A stretch of DNA of 64,000 nt from Schleiferilactobacillus harbinensis DSM 16991 (lineage in GTDB: Bacteria; Bacillota; Bacilli; Lactobacillales; Lactobacillaceae), in the NCBI RefSeq assembly GCF_000425885.1, contig NZ_AUEH01000011.1, positions 1 to 64,000 of the forward strand, read 5' to 3'. The notes below the pieces were generated by a model that searched no databases, had not been told where the DNA came from, and saw only the letters and a list, made by a program, of their open reading frames with translations. Both the position numbers and the translations under genes were made by a program. This document shows positions 36,422 through 43,849 of this stretch, piece after piece (position 1 is the first letter of the stretch; each line of letters opens with the position of its first letter).

Positions 36422-36964
36422 TTATTTTACCTCTTTCTTTTCACGCAGTACCTTCGTCCACCATGCTCGGTCAAGGTGAGCCAAGATGATGTCTCCGTTC
36501 TGTTCCTTGCTAATTATCTGCTCTAGCTTTGTCTTGCGATAGTGGCACTTGTAACACAAGGTCCAAAGGTTGCTACTGTCTAATGCTTCTTGAGCTGAAC
36601 ACAAGCGACGTGGAATGATATGGTCAATAATCTTACGGTCCTGAACCACATTGCCACATGATTGACACGTCGCCATGTCTCTAGAATAAACATAGTCACG
36701 GACTGACTGCCATTGCTTGCTGTGATAAAACTCAACTGCTTCTGGGTCTCGTTCTGTTTGGTCATACTGCTTGGCCTTTTGTGCTTTTAACATTTGCCCT
36801 AGCTTTGACTTGCGATACTCATTCTTCTTTCTTTGCCATTCGTCATCGTGCTGTTCTTTGTGTGCTGGACAATGTCTTTCATTGACTGGTATGATGACAT
36901 GGCACAATGGTTCGCCGCACTCATGCCATATGTTTTGACTTCTGTTTCTTCGTCTGCTAGTCAA
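36422..36964 (-). CDS. HNH endonuclease (packaging-associated type)
   Basis: The 180-residue nuclease has CQSCGNVV, the HNH core IIDHIIPRRL with NLWTLCYKCHYRKT, and an N-terminal cysteine/histidine motif (CGEPLCHVII, HCPAHKE). HNH proteins coded next to terminase assist cos cleavage in HK97-like phages. It starts with a TTG overlapping the ssb stop codon. Two genes and the cos candidate separate it from the terminase. Confidence 0.88.
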   Translation of the reverse strand: MTSRRRNRSQNIWHECGEPLCHVIIPVNERHCPAHKEQHDDEWQRKKNEYRKSKLGQMLKAQKAKQYDQTERDPEAVEFYHSKQWQSVRDYVYSRDMATCQSCGNVVQDRKIIDHIIPRRLCSAQEALDSSNLWTLCYKCHYRKTKLEQIISKEQNGDIILAHLDRAWWTKVLREKKEVK

Positions 36965-37451
36965 ATGGAATGCCTGCTTTCACTAACTGACTGTCAAGGT
37001 CGTCAAGTTGCTTGTTTATGACTGGCTGAGGTGTTGGCGTTGTCTGCTGATGGTGATACTGATTATACAAATCTTGTTGTGGATTATGAGATGCTGAATG
37101 CGTTGAATCACTCACTGTCTGCTGGCTTAATTTTGGCTGACCACCATCATGACTGCCACTATTCAGCAAGTAAAAATGTGACACAACCACACTCCAGCCA
37201 TATCTTTTCTCTCCGTTTTGGTCAACATATTCACTCGTTTTTATCTGCCCATCAATCCCAACCTGTTGACCTTTTTGAACCATTTTTGAAAAGTTTTCAG
37301 CTTGATGACCAAAGAGTGAAAGTGGAATAAAGTCTGCTTCAATTCCGTCTTTAGACTTATAAATCCGATGCACAGCTATCAGTGAGCTGACCACACCATT
37401 ACCTGCTTTAACATCTGTTGCAATACGTCCAATAAGCTCTACATTGTTCAT
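36957..37451 (-). CDS. ssb: phage single-stranded DNA-binding protein
   Basis: The 164-residue OB-fold protein begins NNVELIGRIATDVKAGNGV and has DFIPLSLFGHQAENFSKMVQKG, then a glutamine/histidine-rich linker and an acidic tip ending GIPFD, the variant of the DDDIPF tail that contacts replication partners. It protects single strands during phage replication. It overlaps both neighbouring genes. Confidence 0.92.
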   Translation of the reverse strand: MNNVELIGRIATDVKAGNGVVSSLIAVHRIYKSKDGIEADFIPLSLFGHQAENFSKMVQKGQQVGIDGQIKTSEYVDQNGEKRYGWSVVVSHFYLLNSGSHDGGQPKLSQQTVSDSTHSASHNPQQDLYNQYHHQQTTPTPQPVINKQLDDLDSQLVKAGIPFD

Positions 37452-37693
37452 TAATTATCTTCCTCCATCATTAAATCCCGGTTTTCGTACAACTTGTTTA
37501 GAAATTTATTCTGGTCATCGTGTGGTGCATCGTAGAAATCGTCCAAAAGTAGGTATAGACAATTCACACGAGCGTCTATAGCGACATAACGGCAATAGCT
37601 TCGATGAATGTTAATGAACTCCTGCATGTCAATAGTTGGTGTCTGGGTCCATTCATCAAAATCTTGCAATGCTTTTCTTTCTTCATCTTTCAT
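37451..37693 (-). CDS. small phage protein of unknown function
   Basis: An 80-residue acidic helical protein with several tyrosines and phenylalanines (RSYCRYVAIDARVNCLYLLL). It starts within the end of the sigma-like gene and ends at the ssb start, so it belongs to that operon. No motif recognised. Confidence 0.55.
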   Translation of the reverse strand: MKDEERKALQDFDEWTQTPTIDMQEFINIHRSYCRYVAIDARVNCLYLLLDDFYDAPHDDQNKFLNKLYENRDLMMEEDN

Positions 37694-38207
37694 CTGTATC
37701 TGCGTCCTTTCGATGTGTCGTTAAGTAAAGTGTCATCTTGTGCAGTTTTGTTGAAAATTGTCTGTTGCTCTGTCCAAACCTTGCCATCGTCTCTCGCTTT
37801 CCGTAACGCAATACTGATTCCACCCACTCTTGTGACATATGATTATGCAGGATTGAATTGGCTCGCTCAATTGCCCCATTTAGTTCTGCTTCACTATGTG
37901 TATCTGGTGGAATGGTAAGCCCCAACATTTCTACTTTGTCTTTTTCAACCCTTTCGTCATGCCATGTCCTACGCTCTACGTCCTTGCGAGCAAAGGTGAT
38001 TCGCCATTGAAGCTCTGGCAGTTCTCGAACAACTGCATCTTCAACATCTTCGTCTGCCCATGATTTAAGACGGTGGTCTAGCAATTCAACGATTAAATCT
38101 TGACTAGCATCTTCAAGTGGCTCGTGAAGGTGACAGGCCAGTGTTTGTGCCTGCTTGCCGAATGTGGGCGTGGTCAAAATATCTCTAATTGTGTCCTCTG
38201 CCAGCAT
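37683..38207 (-). CDS. sigma-factor-like phage transcription regulator
   Basis: The 174-residue protein has two parts that recall sigma-70/ECF factors: residues about 28-85 (EDASQDLIVELLDHRLKSW, then WRITFARKDVERRTWHDER) look like region 2, and residues about 130-165 (VLRYGKRETMARFGQSNRQF) look like a region 4 helix-turn-helix. The place, at the end of the early genes before terminase, is where late-gene activators are coded in many Gram-positive phages. I infer that it may act on the repeated promoter-like elements. The start overlaps the previous stop (TAATG). Confidence 0.55.
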   Translation of the reverse strand: MLAEDTIRDILTTPTFGKQAQTLACHLHEPLEDASQDLIVELLDHRLKSWADEDVEDAVVRELPELQWRITFARKDVERRTWHDERVEKDKVEMLGLTIPPDTHSEAELNGAIERANSILHNHMSQEWVESVLRYGKRETMARFGQSNRQFSTKLHKMTLYLTTHRKDADTDER

Positions 38208-38416
38208 TACTCTTCACGCTTCTTGATAACTGCGTCAATGATAGCAATGACTAAGTCGATGACGAAATATACAGCTAGGTAAATCAGAACGAAAAGGCTA
38301 AAGTGATAAATAGCCACCCATGAAGCGGTTAGAAGGCCTGTGCACTTCATCGCCAAGGCCAAAAGCACCGAATAAATCAAAACGTCGCCGAAACCGATTC
38401 TATTTTCTTTCTCCAT
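38207..38416 (-). CDS. small phage membrane protein
   Basis: A 69-residue product with two hydrophobic segments (about 10-30 and 34-62) and a basic C-terminus (IKKREE). It is the gene between the homing nuclease and the sigma-like regulator. No family recognised. Confidence 0.6.
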   Translation of the reverse strand: MEKENRIGFGDVLIYSVLLALAMKCTGLLTASWVAIYHFSLFVLIYLAVYFVIDLVIAIIDAVIKKREE

Positions 38417-38419
38417 GTT

Positions 38420-38968
38420 TTAATTTTCCTCCTGTGCAAATTCAAAGTAGTAAGGCTTATCCAATGACAACTGATGATTGGCACTGCCACGAACTGACGA
38501 AAAGCTGAGATGATTATCTCTGGCGGCTGCTGAAATTGAATGATAAGAGCAAATGACATGACCGTCTTGCAATTTCAACACTTGATGCTGAGGTCTGAAA
38601 GCAGTCCGTCTCGCCAGATTGTCTCGATGACTAAGCCATTGCAAGTTGTCGACGCTGTTATTTAACTTATTGGCATCGATGTGGTCAACGTCTGATAAAT
38701 GCTGTGGATTAGGAATCCATGCCGTGGCCACGATGCGCTGAACTGTAACTGTTGTGCTCTTTCCGTTATTCATTACCGAGCAAATTTCATAGCCAGCATT
38801 ATTGACATAGGGCTTAACTTCAAACATCCCGCCTCGCTTGGTCAGTCTGTAGATATGGCCTTCGCAGTCTGCCCATAAATTCTTATAGGCACTACGCTTA
38901 ATCGTGAAACTGTATTCCTCGTCTGTATCAAATACTACTTTTGATTCTTTTTCTTCCAGTTCAATCAT
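38420..38968 (-). CDS. HNH homing endonuclease with NUMOD1-type DNA-binding repeat
   Basis: The 182-residue protein has an N-terminal NUMOD4-like segment (YKNLWADCEGHIYRLTKRG), the HNH core VDHIDANKLNNSVDNLQWLS followed by HRDNLARR, and a C-terminal NUMOD1-like helix (SISAAARDNHLSFSSVRGS). Such genes are selfish and free-standing in phages. It lies directly between the origin region and the early operon and has a promoter-like 45-bp repeat upstream. Confidence 0.85.
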   Translation of the reverse strand: MIELEEKESKVVFDTDEEYSFTIKRSAYKNLWADCEGHIYRLTKRGGMFEVKPYVNNAGYEICSVMNNGKSTTVTVQRIVATAWIPNPQHLSDVDHIDANKLNNSVDNLQWLSHRDNLARRTAFRPQHQVLKLQDGHVICSYHSISAAARDNHLSFSSVRGSANHQLSLDKPYYFEFAQEEN

Positions 38969-38990
38969 GAATTATATCCCTTTCTTTTTT

Positions 38991-39121
38991 TCTTTACATG
39001 TATAATGTAACGAATGTGATGATGAGTGAAGGTCATGTCATGTGGCGATTGTTTATTTCTACTCCTCACCTTTTCTTCTTTACATGTATAATGTAATGAA
39101 TGTGATGATGAATGAAGGTCA
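38991..39121 (-). repeat. 45-bp direct repeat pair with palindromic promoter core
   Basis: Two copies (38991-39035 and 39077-39121) differ at two positions. Each contains the inverted repeat TTACAT-N5-ATGTAA with TATA inside and, on the minus strand, could be a -10 region with an overlapping operator. They lie just before the homing endonuclease gene. They may be its promoter duplicated, or sites bound by its regulator. Confidence 0.6.
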
Positions 39122-39690
39122 ATAACATGCCAAGTGATAATGATGCTTATTCCTTTGCCCTTCTATTACTAATGTAGCTAAAGTGATAAAAATTGATGGT
39201 CATGCAAGCACGAGGACCCTAAGCTAAACTTAGCCAGCTGTGTGTTGTGGCATAATTCCGAGAATCCTGACGAACGATTTCAAAAATGAAATTCACGTCA
39301 GCATGTGTGTGATGCAAAAAAAATACCGCCGTATCATAATCCTATGAATCGCCTTTCTGACGGGCTTTTAGACGTGCCACGGCGAATCATGGGTTAGCCA
39401 GCTGGAATGTGTCTGGTTGTGTGTCATGAGTGGTATAATTGCAAAATGGATAAAGCATGTGTGGTGTGCTGGTTTTACACACATACAGGTGAATCAATGG
39501 TATACAAAATATGGCCCATCACTTGACCATCTTTCTGGCTCAAATTAGCAGGGTGACGGCGAATCATGCGTTAGCCTCATTTTTGATTATTGCGAGAGGG
39601 ACAAAAAAGTCTTACTCATGGCGTAAAAAAGCAGACGTACCACGAAGGTAGCTCAGCAACCTGCCAGACTGAGACTTAATGCATGAGGGT
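39122..39690. other. non-coding region upstream of the origin iterons
   Basis: No credible gene is present. The stretch holds a repeated 21-bp block ACGGCGAATCATGSGTTAGC at 39379 and 39556 (both followed by C), three TTAGCC motifs, a hairpin GACG...ATTTC-N6-GAAAT...CGTC (about 39270-39300) and T-rich runs. It may code one or more small RNAs or be part of the replication origin. Confidence 0.4.
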
Positions 39691-39695
39691 TGGTT

Positions 39696-40131
39696 TGTTC
39701 CATTTTCTGTTCCATTTTTTGTTCCATTTTTTGACTTTGTCTAAAATCGCTGAACACTTACTCTGCCAAGCGATGCAGCTGATTTTGGACAGTAGTTGTT
39801 CCATTTCTATAAAAAAATGGAACAAGCGCCGACTTACTCTGCCAAGCGATGCAGCTGATTTGTTCCAAAAATCCACTTTTTTTAGAAATTACTTTCTATA
39901 AAAAACACACCTCTAAACTTTTTCAGCAACTAAGTTGAAAAAAAATGGAAAAATGGAACAAAATGGCCGTACTCATTGTGGCTGTAGGAATAGCGCTGTT
40001 CCAAAAATTTAAAAAAATGGAACAAAGTTTGGTAACAAAACGGCTGTACTCCTTGTGGCTGTAGGGCTTAGGCCACTTTTTTAGCCAATAAAAATTGGAA
40101 CAAAAATTGGAACAAAAAATGGAACAAAAAA
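39696..40131. other. putative phage replication origin with 12 heptamer iterons
   Basis: TGTTCCA occurs at 39696, 39708, 39720, 39797, 39861 and 39997; its complement TGGAACA at 39818, 39954, 40018, 40096, 40108 and 40120. The outer groups are three tandem copies with an exact 12-bp period in opposite orientation. Two inner inverted pairs (39797/39818 and 39997/40018) have the same 21-bp offset. A 30-bp direct repeat lies at 39756-39785 and 39832-39861. The AT-rich block is adjacent to the primase-helicase gene, whose product or a partner may bind the iterons. Confidence 0.7.
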
Positions 40132-40172
40132 AAGACGACCCATTTCTGGATCGCCTTGCTGTGGCTTAAATG

Positions 40173-42566
40173 TTACTGTTGCTTAGCTTTTACCAGGCAC
40201 CAAACTGCTTTTCCGATATATTCTCTGATGTTTATGTCGAATTGGTTACCCTCTACGAACGAATCTTCAGTAACTCGTGTCTTTTTTTTAGCCCAGCCAA
40301 ACTCATTCATTCGCTTGGAAAATTGGGGCTTGCTTAGCGGGCGACGAAAACCACTGTCCATGCAGAACTGTTCAAACTGCTGGTAAGCCCACCGCACTGG
40401 AAGCGTAGTCGATTTGAACTCATTTTCGTCCATAAAGTTAGCGATTTGGTCATTGCCTTTTTCAAAATCCTTGAGTAATGACTGGCTAATCTTTGGCTGA
40501 ACGAACTTGTCTAGCTTACCAGTCAGCATCAGTGAATATTTCAACAGCCATTCTCTTACATCTGACCGATGAATGTAGTCTGTCTTAATTTCCTCATTGG
40601 CTTCGTTCAGATTAAACTGAGCCATAAAGGGTACAATTAGCATTCTTCGATTGGTACCACCAGTTTGGTTATTAAACTTTGGCATTTCGTTTGTTGATTG
40701 AACAATGGTGCCTGAAAATGTAAAATTTACCGGCTGTTTGTTTTTGATGTCGGCACGCAGTGTATCACCTGTCACCGCTGAATTGAACGCACTCTGGTCT
40801 TCAATGAATTTTCCTGCCTGCACATCGTCGCCAATCACAAGGGCACGTCCCATTAGCTCATTCAATGCAAAGCGTTCGCTGAACTGGTCTATTTTCAAAT
40901 GGGCTGTATTTTCGTTTCCCACAATGGCTTCCACCAACGCTTCAAAAGTTGACTTGCCGTTTGAACCATTTACTTTAGCATTTTCTGGGTTACCAACCAG
41001 CCACACTGCTTGACGCCGAGAGTAGCTACTCTGGCAAGCGTCACCAATCACCTGAAGGAGAACAGTCAGCACTTCTTTATCGCCATTTGCAAGCGTTTTA
41101 AGCCATTCTAACGGCTTCCATTCACCATTCTTTGTCTTGATAACTGGCTCTGTTACTGTTGAATTATAGGCTGTTGCAATCTTCGCCACGAAATGGAATT
41201 TAGGGCTGAAGTTGGTCAGTTTTTGCTGTTTCAAATCAAAAACACCGTTTTGGCATGCCACCAGCATTTTATCATGGGCTGGCTTGCCATCTCGAACTCG
41301 GTCATCATCACTCAGAATGCTGTAAATGTCGTTTATCTGCTTTTGTGTAGCCGCTGGCTGAATCTTATGCGCAAGGTTACTAAATAATGTCTCTGATGCT
41401 GAATAAATGCCTTTGCTTGGGTCATACATAAAGATTGGCGAGTTGACTAGGCTACGGTCCATCCACATCGGTACGTCAGCCAGTAAAATGTCTGCGACAT
41501 CCGAAATATCTAGACTGGCAACCTTTTTTGTCTTTGGGTCCGTGGCTTCCAATTCTTGTTGCTTTTCATCTTTTCTTTGTTTTGCGTCTCTCACGAGGGC
41601 TAGTGAGATTGATTGAGATGTGTATGACTTGTCTTCACTTGCTTTTTCATAGACGGGAACAAGGGTTTTGAATAAGACTTTGAACGGCACAGAATTTGCA
41701 GAATAGGTTGTCTTTAGATGTTCTTCCATTTTGACTTGGTTGTTTGCTTTCCAGTCATTGTTGTTTCCAGCCAACACGTCCATTGCATCTTCCATTGCAC
41801 CCTCGCTGATGTCTCCATGCTGATAGTAAGAGATAAGCTGAATCATGAGCTGGCTGAATGTCTTTTCATCACTAAGTTGATTTTCAGCCACCCACTCAGT
41901 CAACAGCTCATGAACATATTCATCGTTATATTTTGCTGAGTTTCCAAAATGATAAATGGCCTCAATCTTCGCTGTTTTGGTTGCCTGTTTATCATCTGGC
42001 TTATAATTCTTGATTGCTTCGTCCACGTCCAACTTTTGTCCATCATGAATGACAATCTTGCCTTTGTTCTGTTCAGTCTCGATTGGTGCACTAAACATCT
42101 GGGCCCAAGTCGTCATAGCCTCATCTGATTGAATGCCCAACAACTGATTAACCATTCCGATGACTGCTGTTTTTTCAGTCTTATCCTTCAGTGGGCGAGA
42201 CGGGTCAATCGCCAAATGGTATCTAGGTCCTTTGAAGCCATAACTGATGCTGGGCCATAAAATGTAGCTAATGCTGTCGAGTGTGGTAGAAATTTTTGAA
42301 ATGAATGCTGATTCGTCAGTAATCTCATCAAAATCAATCAGAATCAAGCTGGAATCGTGGTAAGTATTATTTGAGCGTTTGCCACCATCTAGTGTTCCTG
42401 CCACGATGTACTTCAACTGCCCTGCCTTGAAATTGCTAACAGTGTTTTCGTCCACGCTTGCTTGTTGTGGATGCTGAGCCATTTCTTTCAATTGATTAAA
42501 GTCTGTTTCTACTGATGGTACTGCGGTCATTACTGAATTTTTGAATCCATTCTGTTGATAAATCAT
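40173..42566 (-). CDS. phage primase-helicase (AEP-like primase fused to SF3/D5 helicase)
   Basis: The 797-residue replication protein has an N-terminal archaeo-eukaryotic-primase-like domain (catalytic-type acidic motif LILIDFDE at about 74-81, then SISYGFKGPRYHLAI), a D5-type linker, and a superfamily 3 helicase with Walker A GSNGKST (about 535), Walker B ALVIGDDVQ (about 577) and QSTNEMPKF. Such proteins start and unwind phage replication without DnaB. ATG nine bases after AAGGA. It lies beside the iteron array, in line with acting there. It is the only replication initiator in the prophage. Confidence 0.9.
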   Translation of the reverse strand: MIYQQNGFKNSVMTAVPSVETDFNQLKEMAQHPQQASVDENTVSNFKAGQLKYIVAGTLDGGKRSNNTYHDSSLILIDFDEITDESAFISKISTTLDSISYILWPSISYGFKGPRYHLAIDPSRPLKDKTEKTAVIGMVNQLLGIQSDEAMTTWAQMFSAPIETEQNKGKIVIHDGQKLDVDEAIKNYKPDDKQATKTAKIEAIYHFGNSAKYNDEYVHELLTEWVAENQLSDEKTFSQLMIQLISYYQHGDISEGAMEDAMDVLAGNNNDWKANNQVKMEEHLKTTYSANSVPFKVLFKTLVPVYEKASEDKSYTSQSISLALVRDAKQRKDEKQQELEATDPKTKKVASLDISDVADILLADVPMWMDRSLVNSPIFMYDPSKGIYSASETLFSNLAHKIQPAATQKQINDIYSILSDDDRVRDGKPAHDKMLVACQNGVFDLKQQKLTNFSPKFHFVAKIATAYNSTVTEPVIKTKNGEWKPLEWLKTLANGDKEVLTVLLQVIGDACQSSYSRRQAVWLVGNPENAKVNGSNGKSTFEALVEAIVGNENTAHLKIDQFSERFALNELMGRALVIGDDVQAGKFIEDQSAFNSAVTGDTLRADIKNKQPVNFTFSGTIVQSTNEMPKFNNQTGGTNRRMLIVPFMAQFNLNEANEEIKTDYIHRSDVREWLLKYSLMLTGKLDKFVQPKISQSLLKDFEKGNDQIANFMDENEFKSTTLPVRWAYQQFEQFCMDSGFRRPLSKPQFSKRMNEFGWAKKKTRVTEDSFVEGNQFDINIREYIGKAVWCLVKAKQQ

Positions 42567-42608
42567 GTTATAAATTCCTTTTTTGGTTGCCAGAAGGAAT
42601 GAAACATG

Positions 42609-42696
42609 CTATCCTGTAATTGTCAATAACTAGGATAGTTTCCTCTGGACTATACATTCGCTGATTCCTGTGTCAGCGGCTGGATAATGTCCAGCC
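42609..42696 (-). promoter_or_regulatory. leader hairpins and inverted repeat before the primase-helicase gene
   Basis: Three structures follow each other: GGCTGGA-N5-TCCAGCC (42678-42696), GCTGA-N8-TCAGC (42660-42677), and CTATCCT-N16-AGGATAG (42609-42638). On the minus strand TTGACA lies inside the last one. They may control expression of the replication gene by an operator or by RNA structure. Confidence 0.45.
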
Positions 42697-42733
42697 CATT
42701 TCCATCATCATTAGTCATGGCCTGAATCCATGG

Positions 42734-42961
42734 CTATTTTTGTGCTGTTTTTTCAAACATTTCATCAACTGTGCAATTAACGGCTCTTGAAATCTTTGCT
42801 GCAGTTAAAGTCGAGACTGGTAAAACCCCAAGATGTGTTAATACTGAATATCCCAGACCAGCTTTTTTTGCTAGTTCACGGCGTGTTTGAATGCCTGCCA
42901 TAATCATGGCCACGTCCAGCTGGTCATTGTCTTTTATCCAGCGATTTTTTGCTTTTCGCAT
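42734..42961 (-). CDS. small HTH (XRE/Cro-like) phage regulator
   Basis: A 75-residue protein with a Cro/CI-type helix-turn-helix (about residues 20-65: ARELAKKAGLGYSVLTHLG-like, then TAAKISRAVNCTVDEMF). It is the first full gene of the minus-strand phage series and the only phage repressor candidate. There is no LexA-type peptidase domain, so RecA-induced self-cleavage is not expected. A 21-codon frame overlaps its start. Confidence 0.8.
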   Translation of the reverse strand: MRKAKNRWIKDNDQLDVAMIMAGIQTRRELAKKAGLGYSVLTHLGVLPVSTLTAAKISRAVNCTVDEMFEKTAQK

Positions 42962-42989
42962 TATTGCATCTTCTTTCTTTGCTTTTCAT
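42924..42989 (-). CDS. possible leader peptide overlapping the HTH gene
   Basis: A 21-codon frame, very basic (KSKERRC, KSKKSLDKRQ), starts at an ATG just after a strong GAGAGGGAAGG site and overlaps the HTH gene by 38 bp in another frame. The HTH gene itself has only a weak site. It may be a leader that couples or limits translation of the regulator. Confidence 0.35.
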   Translation of the reverse strand: MKSKERRCNNAKSKKSLDKRQ

Positions 42990-43088
42990 TGCCTTCCCTC
43001 TCCAAAACACAAGCCGAATTTTTCCACATCCGGCTCATGACAGGAAGGAATAATAATGATATATCAACAAGAGGGTTTGGAGTTCCCT

Positions 43089-43124
43089 CCATTATATATA
43101 CGCAAGGACGGCACCGTTTTTTAT
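43089..43124 (-). promoter_or_regulatory. phage promoter-like element, copy 3 (before HTH and replication genes)
   Basis: On the minus strand: AAAAAACGGTGC, a diverged spacer, then GCGTATATATAATGG with a perfect TATAAT. The palindrome half-site next to the -10 is weaker than in copies 1 and 2, while the -10 is better, so this copy may be less dependent on an activator. Confidence 0.55.
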
Positions 43125-43149
43125 CTATTACTTTACCTTACATCTAATA

Positions 43150-43301
43150 CTATAGCTCTTGTGCTAAAAAATGAAGGTCTGTCAATACATTCATTAATTA
43201 TTCAGACGCTATAGCCCTTGTGAGAGTAGGCGTCTAGCCATCGCAAAAATAATTAAAAAGATAGGACTAAAGTCGTAGAAAAGATGGTACTAAAGTAGTA
43301 G
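43150..43301. promoter_or_regulatory. operator-like repeats in the early control region
   Basis: Two direct repeats are visible: CTATAGCYCTTGTG at 43150 and 43209, and a 19-bp block at 43260 and 43283 whose centre is the palindrome ACTAAAGT. On the minus strand TTGACT with a 17-bp spacer overlaps the second pair. These are candidate binding sites of the small HTH protein. No gene is seen between 42990 and 43645 apart from the features listed. Confidence 0.45.
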
Positions 43302-43530
43302 CTATTTTTCAGTCAAGTCTTGTCATCCTGTGAACAGCTAATCAAATTGCACGAAATCTGCACAATTTTAGCCGCATCTTTGACATGCCTTCCCATTCCC
43401 ACTGTCTTAAAAAAACTGTGTCGGATGCATAAAAATAGCCTCACCCACAATCAAATGGATGAAGCTGGCATTGCCTGCTGGCTGTTATTTTATTTGATCA
43501 AAATTCACGTTGTTTCATGTTGTCCAGCGG

Positions 43531-43629
43531 CTGAAAACGTGGTCTGAAAACGCCAATGAAAATGGCTTAAAACGCCTCATTTTCAGCCTTAAAAACGCTG
43601 GTATTGTTGACTTTTTGCTTTTGAAAACG
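43531..43629. repeat. five AAAACG repeats next to attR, putative recombinase arm sites
   Basis: YTKAAAACG-type motifs begin at 43531, 43544, 43566, 43588 (one extra A) and 43621. Their spacings are 13, 22, 22 and 33 bp, close to whole helical turns, so a protein could bind them on one face of the DNA. They lie just inside the right end of the prophage, opposite the 12-bp repeats at the left end. Confidence 0.5.
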
Positions 43630-43645
43630 GTGGCTGCTTAAAATG

Positions 43646-43810
43646 AACCGCGGTTCCACCCTACTTCACAGGACTGCGCCCTGTGCGCTTCGTTTGTTCT
43701 TCGCTCCCGGGTGCCGTGCGCTGGTCGTGGGCGGCTTGCACTCTCCCGCTCTCGCTGACTTGACCGCGCTTTACCCGTTCCTCACGAATGATTCATAGAC
43801 ATCATACGCT
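43646..43810. repeat. attR: 165-bp direct repeat, orphan T-box leader copy
   Basis: Identical to 12506-12670. It contains the -10 box, Stem I region, candidate specifier and the T-box AGGGTGGAACCGCG (43649-43662) but not the terminator hairpin, which stays beside glyQ. On the minus strand it is transcribed from the original host glyQS promoter toward the phage early genes. Confidence 0.95.
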
Positions 43811-43829
43811 AAAAGACGGCGGGAGACAA
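43801..43829 (-). promoter_or_regulatory. original host glyQS promoter, now at attR
   Basis: TTGTCT (43824-43829, host DNA) is 17 bp from TATGAT (43801-43806, inside the att core). Before integration this promoter drove glyQS; now it points into the prophage through a T-box leader that has lost its terminator. Confidence 0.7.
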
Positions 43830-43849
43830 GATGGTTTCTGAAAGTGATC

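Larger units (their letters stand above)
12506..43810. mobile_element. integrated siphovirus prophage, about 31.1 kb
   Basis: The element is bounded by perfect 165-bp direct repeats (12506-12670 and 43646-43810), so one unit is 31,140 bp. It encodes a tyrosine integrase, a replication module, HNH nuclease plus terminase (cos-type packaging expected), portal, HK97-type capsid, connectors, a long tape measure with tail proteins, and holin/endolysin. Base composition is clearly more AT-rich than the host. All genes but one run on the minus strand. No frameshift or deletion is obvious in the structural genes, so it may be functional. No CI-type repressor with a peptidase domain is present. Confidence 0.97.

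Noticed and set aside
39676-39901. frames over the iteron region (both strands)
   Set aside because: They consist of translated heptamer repeats (for example many F, H, L or W, N, K) and have no ribosome binding site.
39696-40131. CRISPR array
   Set aside because: Repeats are 7-12 bp, occur in both orientations and have no regular spacers; no cas gene is present.
42650-42718. 22-codon frame before the primase-helicase gene
   Set aside because: No ribosome binding site, and it coincides with the hairpin structures there.
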